Shown here piece after piece: positions 24,381 to 38,640 of a stretch of DNA of 64,000 nucleotides (the stretch's first letter is position 1; each line of letters starts with the position of its first letter). A program made the position numbers and the translations under genes. The notes under the pieces were generated by a model. That model worked only from the letters and a program-made list of their open reading frames with translations, did not search any database and was not told where the DNA came from. Origin of the DNA: Anarhynchus alexandrinus (taxonomy: Eukaryota; Chordata; Aves; Charadriiformes; Charadriidae); NCBI GenBank assembly GCA_008711295.1, contig VUYV01000593.1, positions 7,528 through 71,527 on the forward strand. The letters run 5' to 3'.

Positions 24381-25695
24381 TAGTGTACCTGTGAACCTTT
24401 TAATTTCTTTTACGCTCCACCATCTCACCTAATATATTCAGATAAAAAGCACCAACAAGAAACCAGCAAGGAAAGAAGCGATGGAGGAAAAAGTAGATAT
24501 AAAGGTCTAGCAAGGCTTTTTGTGAGCAGCTCTTGACTACTAGATAGCACGATGGGTAAGAATATTTCAAGTACGAATTGCGTTATTTTCCACATTTTTT
24601 TCACAAAACAACAAAGAATTTTAACGAAGAGACGTTTTGACTGTGGATCAGCAACGGCTCTGTTGTCATATGTTTAAACAACATAGACCAAATTATGGAC
24701 ATTGTACAGCATTGTGAGCACAAGCCAAGTGGTGGGATGGTTGAGTAAGAAACAACGGTGCAGTGTTAGAGAAGGCTGGCAAAAAGAAATGCCGAATATG
24801 CAGACTTCGTGCAGAGAGGAAATCACAAGTTTTGCATGCAACATCTCATATACATCTACCTAAACTAACCGTTTTGATTAAATAACCTGGTAACATGTTC
24901 CAACCAGAGATTAGGAAATTATAGACTATTATATCAGACAGTGGAAAACGAGGTAAAAATCTCTGATGAGCTGCTACATAATCATGAAATCATGTTATTG
25001 GATAACAACGTAAGCAATGAAGATGTCTACAGAGGTACTGTAGTTTCCACATGCAAGAGATATAAAACCACAGACACGTAATTTTACATTCACTTGGCTA
25101 GAGACAATTGGCAATATTCCCTTTTTCGCCAACACCAGTCATTTCTTCCCTGAGTTTTGCCACAAGACGCCCACAGTTAACTTACATGTTATACATACTC
25201 TGAGACAGGAACAGCAAACACCACTGAATACCTGAATATATTCTAATACACAACATTCTGTGATCCAAGCCCAGAGGCTTATTAAGGTGTTTTGTTTTAA
25301 GTGAACAGTGTGCAACAGCTCAATTTAGTTGGATGGCAATCTAACTCACTGGCATCTCTTCGTCCCTTCAGTAGTATGAGTTAAAGGAATGCCAATGACA
25401 GAAGTTTCTCCCAGTGAAATCTTTGAGATTTTGAGACTTCATTTCAATCTGAATGGGAATGGCAATTTTTGATAACATACATTTAAAAAAAAATTGTTTG
25501 GGGTCCATCAAAATGTTGCACTTCAGTCATACCTTTGATGTTGCACTACATTACAAGATATGATTCAACATCAACCCCAGAAGGGAGAAATTGCACCATA
25601 CTGCCAAATTATTCTTTCTCCTGTTTTTTCTTCCAAAATGAAATTGCAGAGGAAGGTATGTTTTCATGAAGCTTTCTGATAGGAGCCACCTAATA

Positions 25696-25841
25696 CACCC
25701 TGGAGGTATTCAAGGCCAGGTTGGATGGGGTTTTGAGCAACCTGGTCTGGTGGGAGGTGTCCCTGCCCATAGCAGGGGGGTTGGAACTAGATGATCTTCA
25801 AGGTCGCTTCCAACCCAAACCATTCTATGATTCTACGATTA
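25696..25841 (+). mobile_element. Short CR1 3' end
   Basis: CCTGGAGGTATTCAAGGCCA through CATTCTATGATTCTACGATT is the last 145 bp or so of CR1 in plus orientation, opposite to the host gene. It is well preserved. Confidence 0.93.
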
Positions 25842-26419
25842 CAGAATATGGTTCCAGGAAAGTTTCTCTGGGCAGTACTAACAGCTAGTAGAGCTGTATC
25901 TGGTGACCTGTCCACGGAATATGAAATACATCCATCAGGAAGCTCTCCAGGCCAGCAAAGTAAGTCAAAGAGATTACAGCAGTATCACTGGCTCAAAGCA
26001 ATCACTGTCCAACTCCACCACTAGCCCCAGTTCTTCCAGTACATGTGGAAAGACTTCGCAGTTCACGACACAGACCGTCAGCAACAGAAAGATGTTGCCA
26101 AATCATCTGCCTTCTAACTCATTTACCAATTTCTCTACAAAATCACAAGCACCACGTGAAACCATATGTGAAAGCAACTATGCTACTCCTCCATTTCAGC
26201 AACACAAATAATGACACACCTATTAGAAAATTAGATTTCTTCCTATTTAGTGATCTGATTTGCAATTTCACTGGCAGAAAGTGACTAAGAGCCAAAGACA
26301 GATGGAGCATAATTTAGAAGCTAGAGTTCCAGAAATGATTTATGCTGTGTGCAAACCCCTCCGCCTTGTTCTTGGCACTTACTCGTTTGAAAGCAAGAGT
26401 GGTTGAGGGAAATGAATAT

Positions 26420-26966
26420 CCCCCCTACTCCGCTCTGGTGAGACCCCACCTGGAGTACTGTGTCCAGCTTTGGCGTCCTCAGCGCAAGAAGGACATCAAC
26501 CTGTTGGAGCAAGTCCAGAGGAGGCCACGAAGATGCTCCGAGGGCTGGAGCACCTCTGCTGTGAGGACAGGCTGAGAGAGTTGGGGGTGTTCAGCCTGGA
26601 GAAGAGAAGGCTCCGGGGAGACCTTAGAGCCCCTTCCAAGTATCTGAAGTGGCTAGAGGAAAGCTGGGGAGGGACTTTTTACAAGGGCATGTAGTGATAG
26701 GACGAGGGGGAATGGCTTCAAACTGGAAGAGGGGAGATTTAGATTAGATACCAGGAAGAAATTTTTCACTGTGAGGGTGGTGAGGCACTGGCGCAGGTTG
26801 CCCAGAGAAGCTGTGGCTGCCCCATCCCTGGAGGTGTTCAAGGCCAGGCTGGATGGGGCTTTGAGCAAGCTGGTCTAGTGGGAGGTGTCCCTGCCCATGG
26901 CAGGGGGGTGGAACTTGATGATCTTCAAGGTCCCTTCCAACCCAAGCCATTCTATGATTCTATCAT
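26420..26966 (+). mobile_element. CR1 LINE 3' fragment (about 550 bp)
   Basis: It begins within the reverse transcriptase C-terminus ([17 protein letters not shown]) and continues through CR1 3' sequence to CCATTCTATGATTCTATCAT. It is in plus orientation, opposite to CAMK2D. The frame is interrupted after the first segment. Confidence 0.93.
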
Positions 26967-29900
26967 TATAAGAGAAGTACGGTCAAGAACAGGCAGTATG
27001 AAATAATCAGTAACATCAGACATCAAAAGAATAATTAAAAATCTCAGTAGCCACTGTGATTTTACACAAATCTCATACTGATTATTTTTGGGTATCTTTT
27101 TTATCTTAGCATTTCATACTTTCTGCGTAGCCATGCCTGTGGGCGCAGGGAGACAGAGTACAAATAGAGACCAAAAGCATTTCAGCCGATAAATACATTG
27201 TCTAGGAAGCAGAGGTTTAGCCCAGGAGGAAAGAAGAGAAAGGAGACAGGGAACTGGAATACAACAAGCAGAAAACTGGAAGAAGACTGGAAAGCAGCGT
27301 GAAGGAAAACGCAGCCACGACTCGGTGGCCACGTGAATCAAGTCAAATACTTGTGCTTTTCCTTAGGGCAAGGGGAGAAACAGGGAGGGCACTGAAGAGG
27401 AACGGATATTGGTAGGAACAAGGTCCTGCTATTGCAGACAACATCTGACAGAAATAATTGGTGCTTATTAAAGTGGTAAGAAAATGACCAAAACTCCATT
27501 ATAAATTTGATGGACTCCATGCAACATATGCTCTTCCAAACCTCCAGTATCTTTTCCCATCTAAACAACCATTACAAACTACACAAGGACAACAAGCGGA
27601 CACATGAGGCATGAGGGAAGAGGCATCTGGCCGGTTTCCATCTGCAGATAACCGTCGCTTACAATCACCATTTTAATTTGATTTTTTTTTCTTTTGATCC
27701 AATAGTAAAACTTTGCTTGTATTCAATTCTAGGAGAATTATGCTGTTTGACGTACAGTGGCAATTTCATACTATTTGAATTTTTATTTGATGTGCAGTAA
27801 GAACATCCTAAATAACATACTTCAGCTTTGGTTAAAGCTGGCCAGAGATCCGTATGCTGTCTCACAGTGCGATCAGACAATTGGACTGAACCAAAATGCG
27901 CTGTTTCTTTGGCATTATGAGCTGTGTGTATTACGGCTGTCTTACTCCCTCCCTTTAAAATACCATCATGTGTTCACGTGCAAGGACTATATCTAATCTT
28001 ATGGCATGTAAGAGTTTGTCTGATAAATGACAAAAATAAGATCCGGGAGAAAAACTCAAAAATTGTAATGGGATTCTGGTAAAACTGGTTCAGCTACTTT
28101 GTCTAAGAGGTGCCATAAGTGCCAAGTGAAAAATTAAAGCCTGACCCATCTATATTGTCTTAGAATACGGCAATGGCTGCGGATAGTACAGCAGAAAGCT
28201 ACCATAAAATGGCAAACTTGAGTGGGAAAGATGGCAGCTTTTACATTCTTAGCTCAGAATATGGGTGAAGTAAATCCATTAAAGAAAAGACCGTGGACCT
28301 ACTCTCTAAATATAACCTTTACCCCTGTAGGGACAGTGAGTTAAGGCAAGAAGGTATCAGCAGTTCAAGAAAATACGACCCCTGCTTTGGCAAGCAAGTA
28401 GGTGTATGACTAATACGAAGGCAGTTCAAGCACAAATATTATGAAGAAAAGCTATAAAAAGATCAAATAAGAAGAAAAGAAAAGAACAAACCAGAACATT
28501 TCCTGGCTAAAATGATTTCTGCAGCACTGCTGTAGTCCATATGTTAACTTTAAATGAGTTATTAACCTCTAGCTACATTGCGCTACTTTTTTTTCCTCAC
28601 TCAGCTACAGGGTGGGGATAATCTTTCACAATTAAATAACACCTTTAACACTAATATCTAAAGAACACAAAATAAGCAAGGACACCATTTATTCAAAAAG
28701 CGTCTAAGACTATAAATGCCTTAAACCCACCAGGTGGAGTCTCACAGTTAGTGAAATCAAGTATCACAGGGGAAAAAAAGTACAAACCAGCAGCAAAACC
28801 TGTTTTTCTAGGAGGGAACTATAGGGCACAGAAGTGACCGATACTTTGCTATTTTAATTGCAGAGAGAAGGTGTAGAAGAAAAATGAGCTGAAGATATGT
28901 GAAAATGAAGTGTTCAGAAATACGCATACCAGAAACCTCACGTTTTATGAAACAAAAAAGAATCGTTAACTGATTGACCACTGTATTACCCATGAACTTT
29001 TTCAAAACTGGCACCAGTATTTTTGGTCTCAGTATAATAATTTAAAACACCTTATGCTTCGTTCAGATATTGGACTATCTTTCTACTGTTATCAATACTC
29101 TAGATGATTGACTATGCAATTACTATACTGGAATGGTTATTAATTACCCACACTGATCTTACAGAAGTAGGAATATGCTTTTTTTATTGTTCTTTGACAT
29201 ACTTCTTTAAACACTAAACAAGCCTAGGAACAGTCAGCATACTAGCCAAGTATAAACCCAGTATTTTTGGTCTTTCAGAAAACAGCTCATCAAATAAGCG
29301 CAGTGCAGGCGGCACTCGCAACAGAGCCTGTGAAATCCGCAGCAAAGACAAATCGCCTTCATCTTTCAAATAAGACCCCAAATCGGGGAACGGCGTACCC
29401 CTGACTGCTGTTTGCTTTGAAACAGAGAGCGATGAAATCCCTGCTGAGCAGTAAAGCACCTCTCCAGAAGCATGCGGTAGCCTGCTTCCAGATTAGCACA
29501 CGGACTCCAAGATGATGAACGTGATTCTGCTTCTTGCTCGCGTGTTGTTTCTCCAGGAAAAAAAAAACAACAAACCCTTAAAACTTTTCAGCTCAGTAGT
29601 CTTAACTACATTTCTTGGTACACATCAGACTGGATTAATCTCCCAACATTTTGGACGTGTATAAGCACAGACAAGTGAGTTTGTTCTCTCAACTCCCCTC
29701 TCTTACAGTCAATGGAGAGAAATAAGCACTTTCAGGGCACGATACATCATATCCTAAAATAGATATTTAAGACAAGTGTGACTCATCTGACCTATTTGCG
29801 TTGACTAAAGGGAGTCTAGACAACTAGCTCCAACAGAGCTCTCTACATTGTGGAGGATGTCTGAATCTGGGGAGACAAATCCTACCCACTGTGCTGTCAT

Positions 29901-31297
29901 TTTAAAGCAGTACAGTCCTTACCGAGGTGACACTGGGCGGTTGAAATTGAATGGCACGGTACGGGGGGCCCTCGCTTCATGTCTAATCTGAACATCGCCC
30001 CAACAAACAGCAATTAGGTGGAAAGCGTACAGCCACCGACGTTATTTCTAGACTCTGAAAATAACCAAAGTTTGAAAAGAAAGAGGAAGAGACTAGAAAT
30101 TTTATCCTGTGCTGTACAATGAACTCCGGCCAAGTGGATGTCCCAGATGTCATTCAACTTTACAGCGCGGACTGCTACCCGAGAAGCAGAGGAATACGGC
30201 AAACGTCACAAAATGGTTGTCAAAACCATTCTCTTCACACGGCTATTTGAAAAATTCTCCGCTGACAACTTCTCTTACAATTCATTCCACAAATATTCCA
30301 AGGAAGTAATTTCCGAGCAGAAAATAAAAGAAGGTGCTGCATGCACAAGCGACTGATTGCATCTCCGATCTACACAAAAAACCACCCCGCCCCTCAGATG
30401 ACAAGGCATGCGCCGGGGGACTTCTCATTCAACAAGTTTATCAAAATTTAGTGTATGTAAGATCAGAGCTTTTCTCTCACCCCACCACTTGACCTGAAAC
30501 TTTGATATGAACTAAGACATCTGAGTTGTCATCTTACACGTAACATCTCCCTCCTAGCGCCTGCCGATTCCAAAGATTCGCTCTGATTCAGCAAATTATG
30601 ATATGGGTGGACTGTTTGCAGAGTTTTTTAAGGTATCGACTGTTTTTCACCTTGCCGAAAACCTGTAAGCCTGCTACTTGCCTAATGAGAAAAATTTAAT
30701 TCATTAGGTATGTAGACAAACATCTGAAAAATTATGCCAGCACTTTTCCACCGTATAGTGACAGAAAAAGACCAAACAAAATGAATGCATTGCCTAATTA
30801 AACCTTTACACAATGGGACGTTAAGCAACTTGTCACATGCCCTACATAGTTTCTTCTTATTTATATGAAATTAATTATTTCTAAAGATGCTCTCTCCTCT
30901 TGGAGCTACCATACAATTACACTAATATTTATACTCCGAGGCAAATGTTGGCAAATGATTATTTAATGACAAATCACGTACAGTCTCAGAACAAAGCTCT
31001 ATCATGGTCACTGCACTTACAAGATACTGCACTACGGCTTTTCAACGTGTTACATTAATGATGGAATCTGGCTGCTCTCTCAAGAAATGATGTTTAAAGT
31101 CTTGATAAGGGAGACATTAACAAACTTTGCTGCTGCTGCGCACATTTTTATTTAAACTGCGCTCCTACCTAATCCCTCTAACAATTCAGAGAAATCTTGT
31201 TGTTGTCCAATACTGTTTTACAATGGAAAATCAATAATAACCCTCAATTCTACGTCTCTTTCCTTTTAAATAAGCTTTAAAAAGCAATGAGTTGTGT

Positions 31298-31372
31298 TGG
31301 GATGATGATGACGATAATAGTAATAACAGTAATAGCAGTAATAACAACAACAATAATCATCACCATCGTCCC
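31298..31372. repeat. Trinucleotide-rich simple repeat
   Basis: This is an imperfect run of GATGATGAT, AATAGTAATAACAGTAAT and AACAACAACAATAATCATC units inside the large intron. Length is likely to be polymorphic. Confidence 0.7.
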
Positions 31373-34300
31373 CAAACAATAATTCCAAGAAATGTGGCAT
31401 TTGCCTATTTACTCATAGGAAAACTGTGTTACCTTTAAAAATATATTCCTCAATACCTCAAGCACCTAGGGCTGGAACGGAGATGTTTTTATTCTCCAGG
31501 ATTTACTTTAACTATATGATAATCCTTCCTCAACTCGTCTTTTCTCAACACGCCACATTTATATCATCTTTTTCCCACGTCTGTGACAGATTAAAACCTA
31601 TCAAATTTACCAGCTCAGAAAACAGTATTTTTCTTGTTTATAATTATGATGTATACTGATAATTATAATAATTGCTACTTAACAACAAACAGAGAGTGAA
31701 TTCGGTTTCACACTACACAGAGCTAACATCGTAGATTATTTTGGCTCCCGCATTCTCGCCACCGTGCTGTCAGGACATAGCTGCCAGGTACAGGTTTTCA
31801 CCCAGCTCATCTCTGGAGCCCTCCTCATTTCCCAGATGCTTTTGACGTAAAGAAACTGCGCGTGCCACTGACCACCACCTCCCATCCTCAACTTTGTAGT
31901 CCGACTTCACGGTATAATTTTTTTCTTCTAAATTCTCAATTTTGCTCTTTGAAAACACTGACTTGAACTCTCCTGTGATGTAATTTAAAACTCAGAATCA
32001 CTCGAGCCTTTATCATTGTCTCCAGCAAGCCCAGTAACTCCCACGTAGTTTACCAAAAAAGACTCAGCAGTATTAACTTTCACCGATTTTTTTAATATTG
32101 CTCACTGCTAGTGAAAATTATTAATTTCTAAAGCTGTTTGTAGCAGTTTTTTTTTTTTTCTGGTGAACGTACATCTGCCAAACGTAGGCAGCTCCAATAG
32201 TCTCTTTGCAGCAATACTGCAGAGACCTCTGTAGTCTCTATCAGTATTCTCAAACAGACCGTTAGAGCTATCCCAACAAAACTCCGCTTCAAAACGATGT
32301 TAGCACAAACGCGTCTTCCGTATGCCACACCGGCAGTTTTCACCCTAACAGCCTATTGTGTTCCTAACGTCTTCTCTCAGCACTGAGATTTCTTTTTACT
32401 TGCACTTGAATTAATCCTGTTCTTGGTAGACAATAACTACTTTTGGTTTTCAGAATTTTCTCACGCCACGGGACTGCTGAGTCCTATTAAACGTACAGCT
32501 ACAGAAAACACAGCGTATCGCGGCCATTTCTAAAATCGTATTACACCAGAATCGCACATTTTTAAAATCCAGTTGAGGACAGGTGAGGTTACGGGGACAT
32601 CACAGTTCCTTTGGTCACTAAACTTAGTTATTTAATGAAATTAAATATTCACGTTACTGGGAATATTTAAATATTCTCATTATTTTGAAGCATCAGCATG
32701 AAAAAAAATGATTTCAGTATTTCAATATTAAATTACAAAATTAAATTAAAAATACGATTTCAATATTCAGATACTGGGTTAACTTCTGCTGTTTTGCCTA
32801 CTAGTGTTTTGGCAAATTCTAAGTTTCTAATCTGTAAATCACTTAAAGAAACCTGGGTTGGTAGGCTAACTACCACATGTAGTAGTGCCATCACGTCCCC
32901 ACCAAGGAGCTTTAACAGAACAGCTTCACCTATCGCTTTTCCTGCCTCAGAGCAGACGGTTGTTTAATTTGACCGTTGTTGCATTCCTTAGACCGAATTC
33001 TATCCGCACTTTTTTAGAGGGTTTTTGAGAAGTCTATTTCGTGGAACAAAGCATCAAAGAAGCGTGCTTGTTTCTGAAGCCACAGAACGAACAGAATAAA
33101 TACAAGATTGTTCACTTTCTTAAAATATCACTGTATATACGTACTATGTCATTTCTGCACCACACTCTTGCAGGGAAACGAAAATAACCTGCTTTTTTCA
33201 AGGACAGCGGTATTACCTGCGGTGCCTCTGTTCCTAAATTTGGTAACAAAATTAGTAATGAACATTTATGTTTAAACATTAACAGGGCAAGGTCTTGGCA
33301 CTATTAACTACCCAATGAAGCAGGAAACGTGAGGCTCCAAGCATTCAAAACTGAAAATATTTGGTACATACTAGATTTTCTGGGGATTTATACTATGGAT
33401 GGAATAAAAGCCTTACGGCACGTGTTACTGATGTGTTAGCTTTGAACGTTACACAGGTCTTTCTTATTAGTTCCTCTCTTCTTTAAGGTTCTGTGCAGTT
33501 TGCGCAGTCGGTATTTGTAGTTCTAGTGTGATATATAGTCAATCTATATATTGATATAGACTGTCCCGCTCCTCCCTGGGAATGAAGCTTCTCTTACAAC
33601 ATTACCTGTCAACACCCACGACCGGAGGCAGCCCATCAGCTCGGGGACCGATTCCCCTCTCACCTGCATTAGTTGCACCTACCAAAAATGCCACTCCAAT
33701 ATAAAATAAGGTGGAGGCCAATTACACCCAGCCCGTGTTTCTGGATCTCGCCCTGACCAGTGCAAACGCCCATTCGTAGTACCAGTGCAACTGCCCTAAC
33801 GCACACGGGACGCGGGATGAGAATCCCGCAAGCGGAACCTACATCCCTGGGAAGTCATTCCCTGTTCCGACTAACAAGATCCCTCGACTCTATAAAGAAT
33901 TTCTAAATGTAATTTCTAAACAAGAGATGCATCTACCCAGGCCTTTTACGTTCTAGCAATTCACAAGCTACTAACACAAGGCCGTTTTCCTCTCATATTT
34001 AAACTGCTCAGACGTAGTCTCCTCACCCTAAAGATTTCCTTTGCAGTTAATTGGTCATTAATCGTCACAGATCTCCTCTTAAGCAAAGCACGAAACTTTT
34101 CAGTTGCCATGAATCCCTGCTGCAAGCTAACAGCTGTCACAGCAGCTTTCAGGTTGGTTTATCAATGGAGATGCTAAAGAAAATAACTTGATATCATACA
34201 CAAACGTAACAGGTAATTAATCTGGAGACCCGATCCAGGATCCAAGCCAGAGGTTAGAGTGAAATCTATCTCGAAGTTGAAAACTGCTGCAAAGATTACC

Positions 34301-36471
34301 TCTGCAAGACACAACTTTGTGAAATACATACCTATTTGTACTGCTGTCACAGCTGGCAATAGTATTTTCACAATTCATAAAAGCTGGCCAAGAAATAAAT
34401 ATCTAAAAAGATCTACTCCGTTCTTTTGCAAACCCTAAGAAAAGGTCATTCCTAGATCAGACAGATCACAGAATTGACCTTTTTTGTACTACTGTCAGGT
34501 GATGGGGAGGGAAGAGGAGGAGAGACAAAAGAGATCATCTGAACTGATGAGTCTCAACTTACACAGCACAGAGGAAGGAGTGGAGTGGGAGAGCTCAGAC
34601 TCAAGCGAATGACTCTCCAAGTTTGCATTTTTCGTGGACTTGCCCGCTGAATTGATGGAAAGAAACACAACATATGAACAAACAAAGATGAAGAGGTAGA
34701 GTGTGATCAGACTCCTCAGCAGGCACTGGCAGCAGGAGCGGCCGCTGGGGCACGGCAAGGGTGGTGACCAGCGGGATGAAGAAGCAATGGAAGAGGAGGA
34801 GTGGTGGGTGGAACATAACCTCTCCATGTCACCCTCCTTTGCGAGAGCTGTATGAGGGTCAAGTAGAGGTGAAAAGAAAAAAAAAAANAAAAAAAAAAAA
34901 AGAGAAGGCCAACAGAAAAATAACGATAATTCATTTACAAGCAACGAGAACTTACAAAATCTTTGAGCAGACAAACAATGTTAATGACGTACTTTTGGGA
35001 GGCAGTGTGGGTGCCCAAGAACAGCTGTAAAGGTCGTAGCCATAAATGACTCTGTTCAGATGCCAGCGCAGATTTATCCCTCTATCCAGTACTGAGATAT
35101 ACAGGGTTTTGAAAGAGCTTTTAAAAAAACATGTTCTTAGAAATTTGAAGGTTTTTCTTCAGGAAAGTATGTTCCAAACGGATTAGTTCAAATTGGTTTC
35201 TTTCTACTGTTAAATAAAATTAAAACAACAGGTATAAAATGAAATAAATTAGGAAAATATATGAAAATTCATGCCTCCAGAATGGTTCACGTTTTGAAGC
35301 AATGTACCTTACTGATGTATTAAGTAGCACAGATTAGCCAGAATTTACCTGATTTGTAAGTGCCCTGTAACGCAGCAATTTTTCCCATCGGGAATCGTCA
35401 CTCTTACTAGTGCTTTCATCAATTCATTTCCAGGGGCAAAAAAATACCATGAGAAATCTGCATTTCCCGACCACGATAAATTGAACAACTCGGCTTTATA
35501 AAAGTCTGTGTGCACTGCTGGCAAAAATAACGATGGTATTCTACAGCATTACTGAAAAAAACATATCCACCTCATACCAAAGAGATGCTGCCCAAGAGTT
35601 TCAGTCTCATCACTACAGGAATGAGAAATCCCGCAAGCAATCCCAGAAGGGGGCACTGCCTATGGTCCAGTTTTCCATATGTCCTTCTTGTCCACTCCTC
35701 TCCTTATATTCCTCTCACTGTCATGCAGATCAGCCCGTGCTCAATGGTTAATGTCAGTGATTTATGTCAGCAAGGAACCCTCAACTCATTTCAGACTCCA
35801 ATTCTAGAATTAGCTTATTCCTTGAATTATTAAAGCCCGCTATTGTTTGCCAAGCACTGTTCCTAGTAAAAGAAATACGTTCCAGTCCTAAAAGTCGTGA
35901 ATGCATACATAGGCAAGGCAAAGTTACAGACACTAGGATTTTCAATAAATAACAAACCAAAAGTAAGCCTGATTTTACTGTCTTCAAGTTAAAATATCTG
36001 CCTTCAAAAGTGAAAACAGGGTGAGATCCTGACATGAGAGGAGAATACTTTATGCATTCCCTGACAGATATGAGGTAAGAATCTGTTCCTAAAAACACAT
36101 TGGTGACAGCTGATTTAAGACTTTTTTTTTTTAATTGCTACCTTTCTTAATGAATCACAACATTTGTAATACTTCGTACAGACATACACGTGCGCACACA
36201 CACTCCCACAGGGCACACAAAACCCCAACTGTGCTGGAGATATTATATCCCACACAGACTCACGTCATCCACACAACTTTAAAGAGCCAAATCAGTAAAA
36301 AATAAGAAAACCACTTGATGCAGAGCTGAATGTTTTAAATATGTCTGGGCTGGTGGTCTGTACAAAGGAAGGAACCTTATATGTGTTTGTGTGATCCAGG
36401 CATGGTTTTAGAATAATTGGAGGAGGAATAAAGTGCATAGATGGCACACTTTGGCAAAGAAGAGTCATTCC

Positions 36472-36616
36472 CCATCCCTGGAGGTGTTCAAGGCCAGGCT
36501 GGATGGGGCTTTGAGCAACCTGGTCTAGTGGAAGGTGTCCCTGCCCACGGCAGAGGGGTTGGAACTGGATGATCTTTAAGACCCGTTCCAACCCAAACCA
36601 TTCTATTATTCTATAC
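36472..36616 (+). mobile_element. Short CR1 3' end
   Basis: CCATCCCTGGAGGTGTTCAA through CCATTCTATTATTCTATA is a 5'-truncated CR1 tail in plus orientation, opposite to CAMK2D. Confidence 0.92.
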
Positions 36617-38394
36617 TGCAATACGATAAAATGTATGCTAATGTTACTTTGCAGTTACAGAGTGGCATCCCCATTTCCCTTCCCCTTCCCAGGGAGGGGA
36701 GAGCCTCTTCCCACGCTGCCAAGAAAAGCAAAAAGATTTTTAAGGTCCTTGATGACCTAAGGTGGGGAACATTCCTTCTAGATCTCAAATTTGGTGACAA
36801 GCATCGTCTCGAGCATACGCAAAAGGACCCAGACAGTCAATAACCAGAGAGAATTCTCTCTGCTTCCTCTGAAGTCCATCCATCCAGAGCAGTATCTTGT
36901 CTCCAGCTGCAGCCAGCTGCTGTTCCTGACAAGAGAACACCTTCCTCACTGTTGTCCTAGAAAATCTACATCCAGAAGTCAAGTTTGGTGAAGGGGGAAA
37001 ACATCTCTCCTACGTGCCTTGCTACAGCACGAAGCTTGAGCTCATAATAGCTGTCAGGGTTGCAGGACTGCCTATTCCCTGAATCATTCTAGAAATTACA
37101 CCCTCGGGGTACCGTTAACTTTAATTTATAATAAAACAATCTGAAAAGCAGCCTCCGGTGGAAAGACTGGAAGTGTGAGAGGAATACTAAAAAGCGAAAA
37201 ACAAGCAAGCTTGTGAGCAATTAACGACGGGGAGATTATATTTGTTTTTTAAATAAACTGAAGATGAAATCCCCCTACGCTGGAATCAGCTGTGCCCCTG
37301 GTGAAGACGGTGGTGGTACCACCGGGTGTCAGGCCACAGACCTGATGCTGGAACAGGTTATATCGCGATCATCCCAGATGTCAGCAGTCCAAACCGTCTC
37401 TCCCGGTGGGGAGGAACCTTCCCACCTTCCCACCAAAGCAGGTGAAGAGCAACACCCCGCTTGCTCTGCCGCCTCTTCTGCAAGCACGGTTAACATCTTT
37501 CAGCTCCTCCTCCTCCTCCAGTCTCCAAAAAATCGGCAGTGCCGTGGCTCTCTCCGCGGGACAGCCTCAGCTCATCTGCCCGGCTCACTCACTTCATGCC
37601 CTTTGTATCACTATCACGTAGCAACGGGTCAGGAACCTACAAATCACAGAAAACTTCACCCACTAAACGGTTGACATCTGTAAAAGCAAAAAGGCTTTTG
37701 CAAAAGCAAAGAGGCGGAGACGCCCGGCTCCTCCACTCTCAGACCCGCGATCCTCTTTTCTGGTTTGGCAATAAAGTACATCGTGGCCGTCCAACCTGTG
37801 ATACCACAGAATCATATAAAAGAATCAGGCAAAACGTTTTCGCTGTTGTTTTCCTTGTAATTGTGTTCCTGAGATACGATTCTGTGCGCTGAGCTTCAGA
37901 GAGAATTTTGTAAAACTCCCACTGTTCTAACATCACGTGATACCACCACGCGGAGGCCCTATAATTAAATTATTCATTTAATGAGGTTAGTTGCTAAACT
38001 ACACATAATGGTTTGAAGGAAGAAACACAAAGTGTTATGAACAAAGGTAAATTACACTGTATTTTCCTCTGCATCAGCTGCAGATACCTGTAATTGTTCT
38101 CCCAGCCATTACCCCGCATTAACTCACACCGCTATCAGTAGGTTGTTATTTAAAGTGAGCGGGTGCTGCCTGTTACCGCAGCCCAGACTTTGTTCAAGCG
38201 GAGGTGAAATGATTCACTGAAAACTTCAGGAACAAAGCGCCGGCATCGGTGACTTAATCAGAGCTAAGCACAGCTCATACCGCGCTCCCAGTCACAATTT
38301 ACAGCCGCATCGCTACTACCAGTGCGGAGAAAAATCTCTCCACCGAGGGAGCACCAACTATGCAAAAAGCAGAGAAAATTATGGCAGACTGTAG

Positions 38395-38640
38395 ATATTA
38401 GCCCGTACACCGCCCGAGATCCTCAGCTTTGCCGCAAGCAGCGCGCCGAGTGGCAGCAGACACGGGACGCCGGGCTCCGCCGTGACGTAAATGTCCCACA
38501 CACAGCATCGTATCTAAATCTGCGCTTCCACCACAGCCTTCACGCTGACACGGGCAATTCACGGCCCCGGCAATAGCGGGGTTTTCGTCAGACAGGCAGA
38601 GCACCTGTTCTACCCGTCAGAAACGAAGCGCCACGTATTT
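38395..38640. promoter_or_regulatory. Intronic CpG-dense patch with CRE-like site
   Basis: About two dozen CpG dinucleotides occur in about 245 bp, inside an otherwise CpG-poor, AT-rich intron. It includes TGACGTAA (38483-38490), a CRE/ATF-type site. It lies about 1 kb downstream of the linker exon at 39617, in the intron that precedes the hub exons. It could be an unmethylated enhancer or a cryptic internal promoter. No TATA or initiator arrangement is convincing, so function is inferred. Confidence 0.4.
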
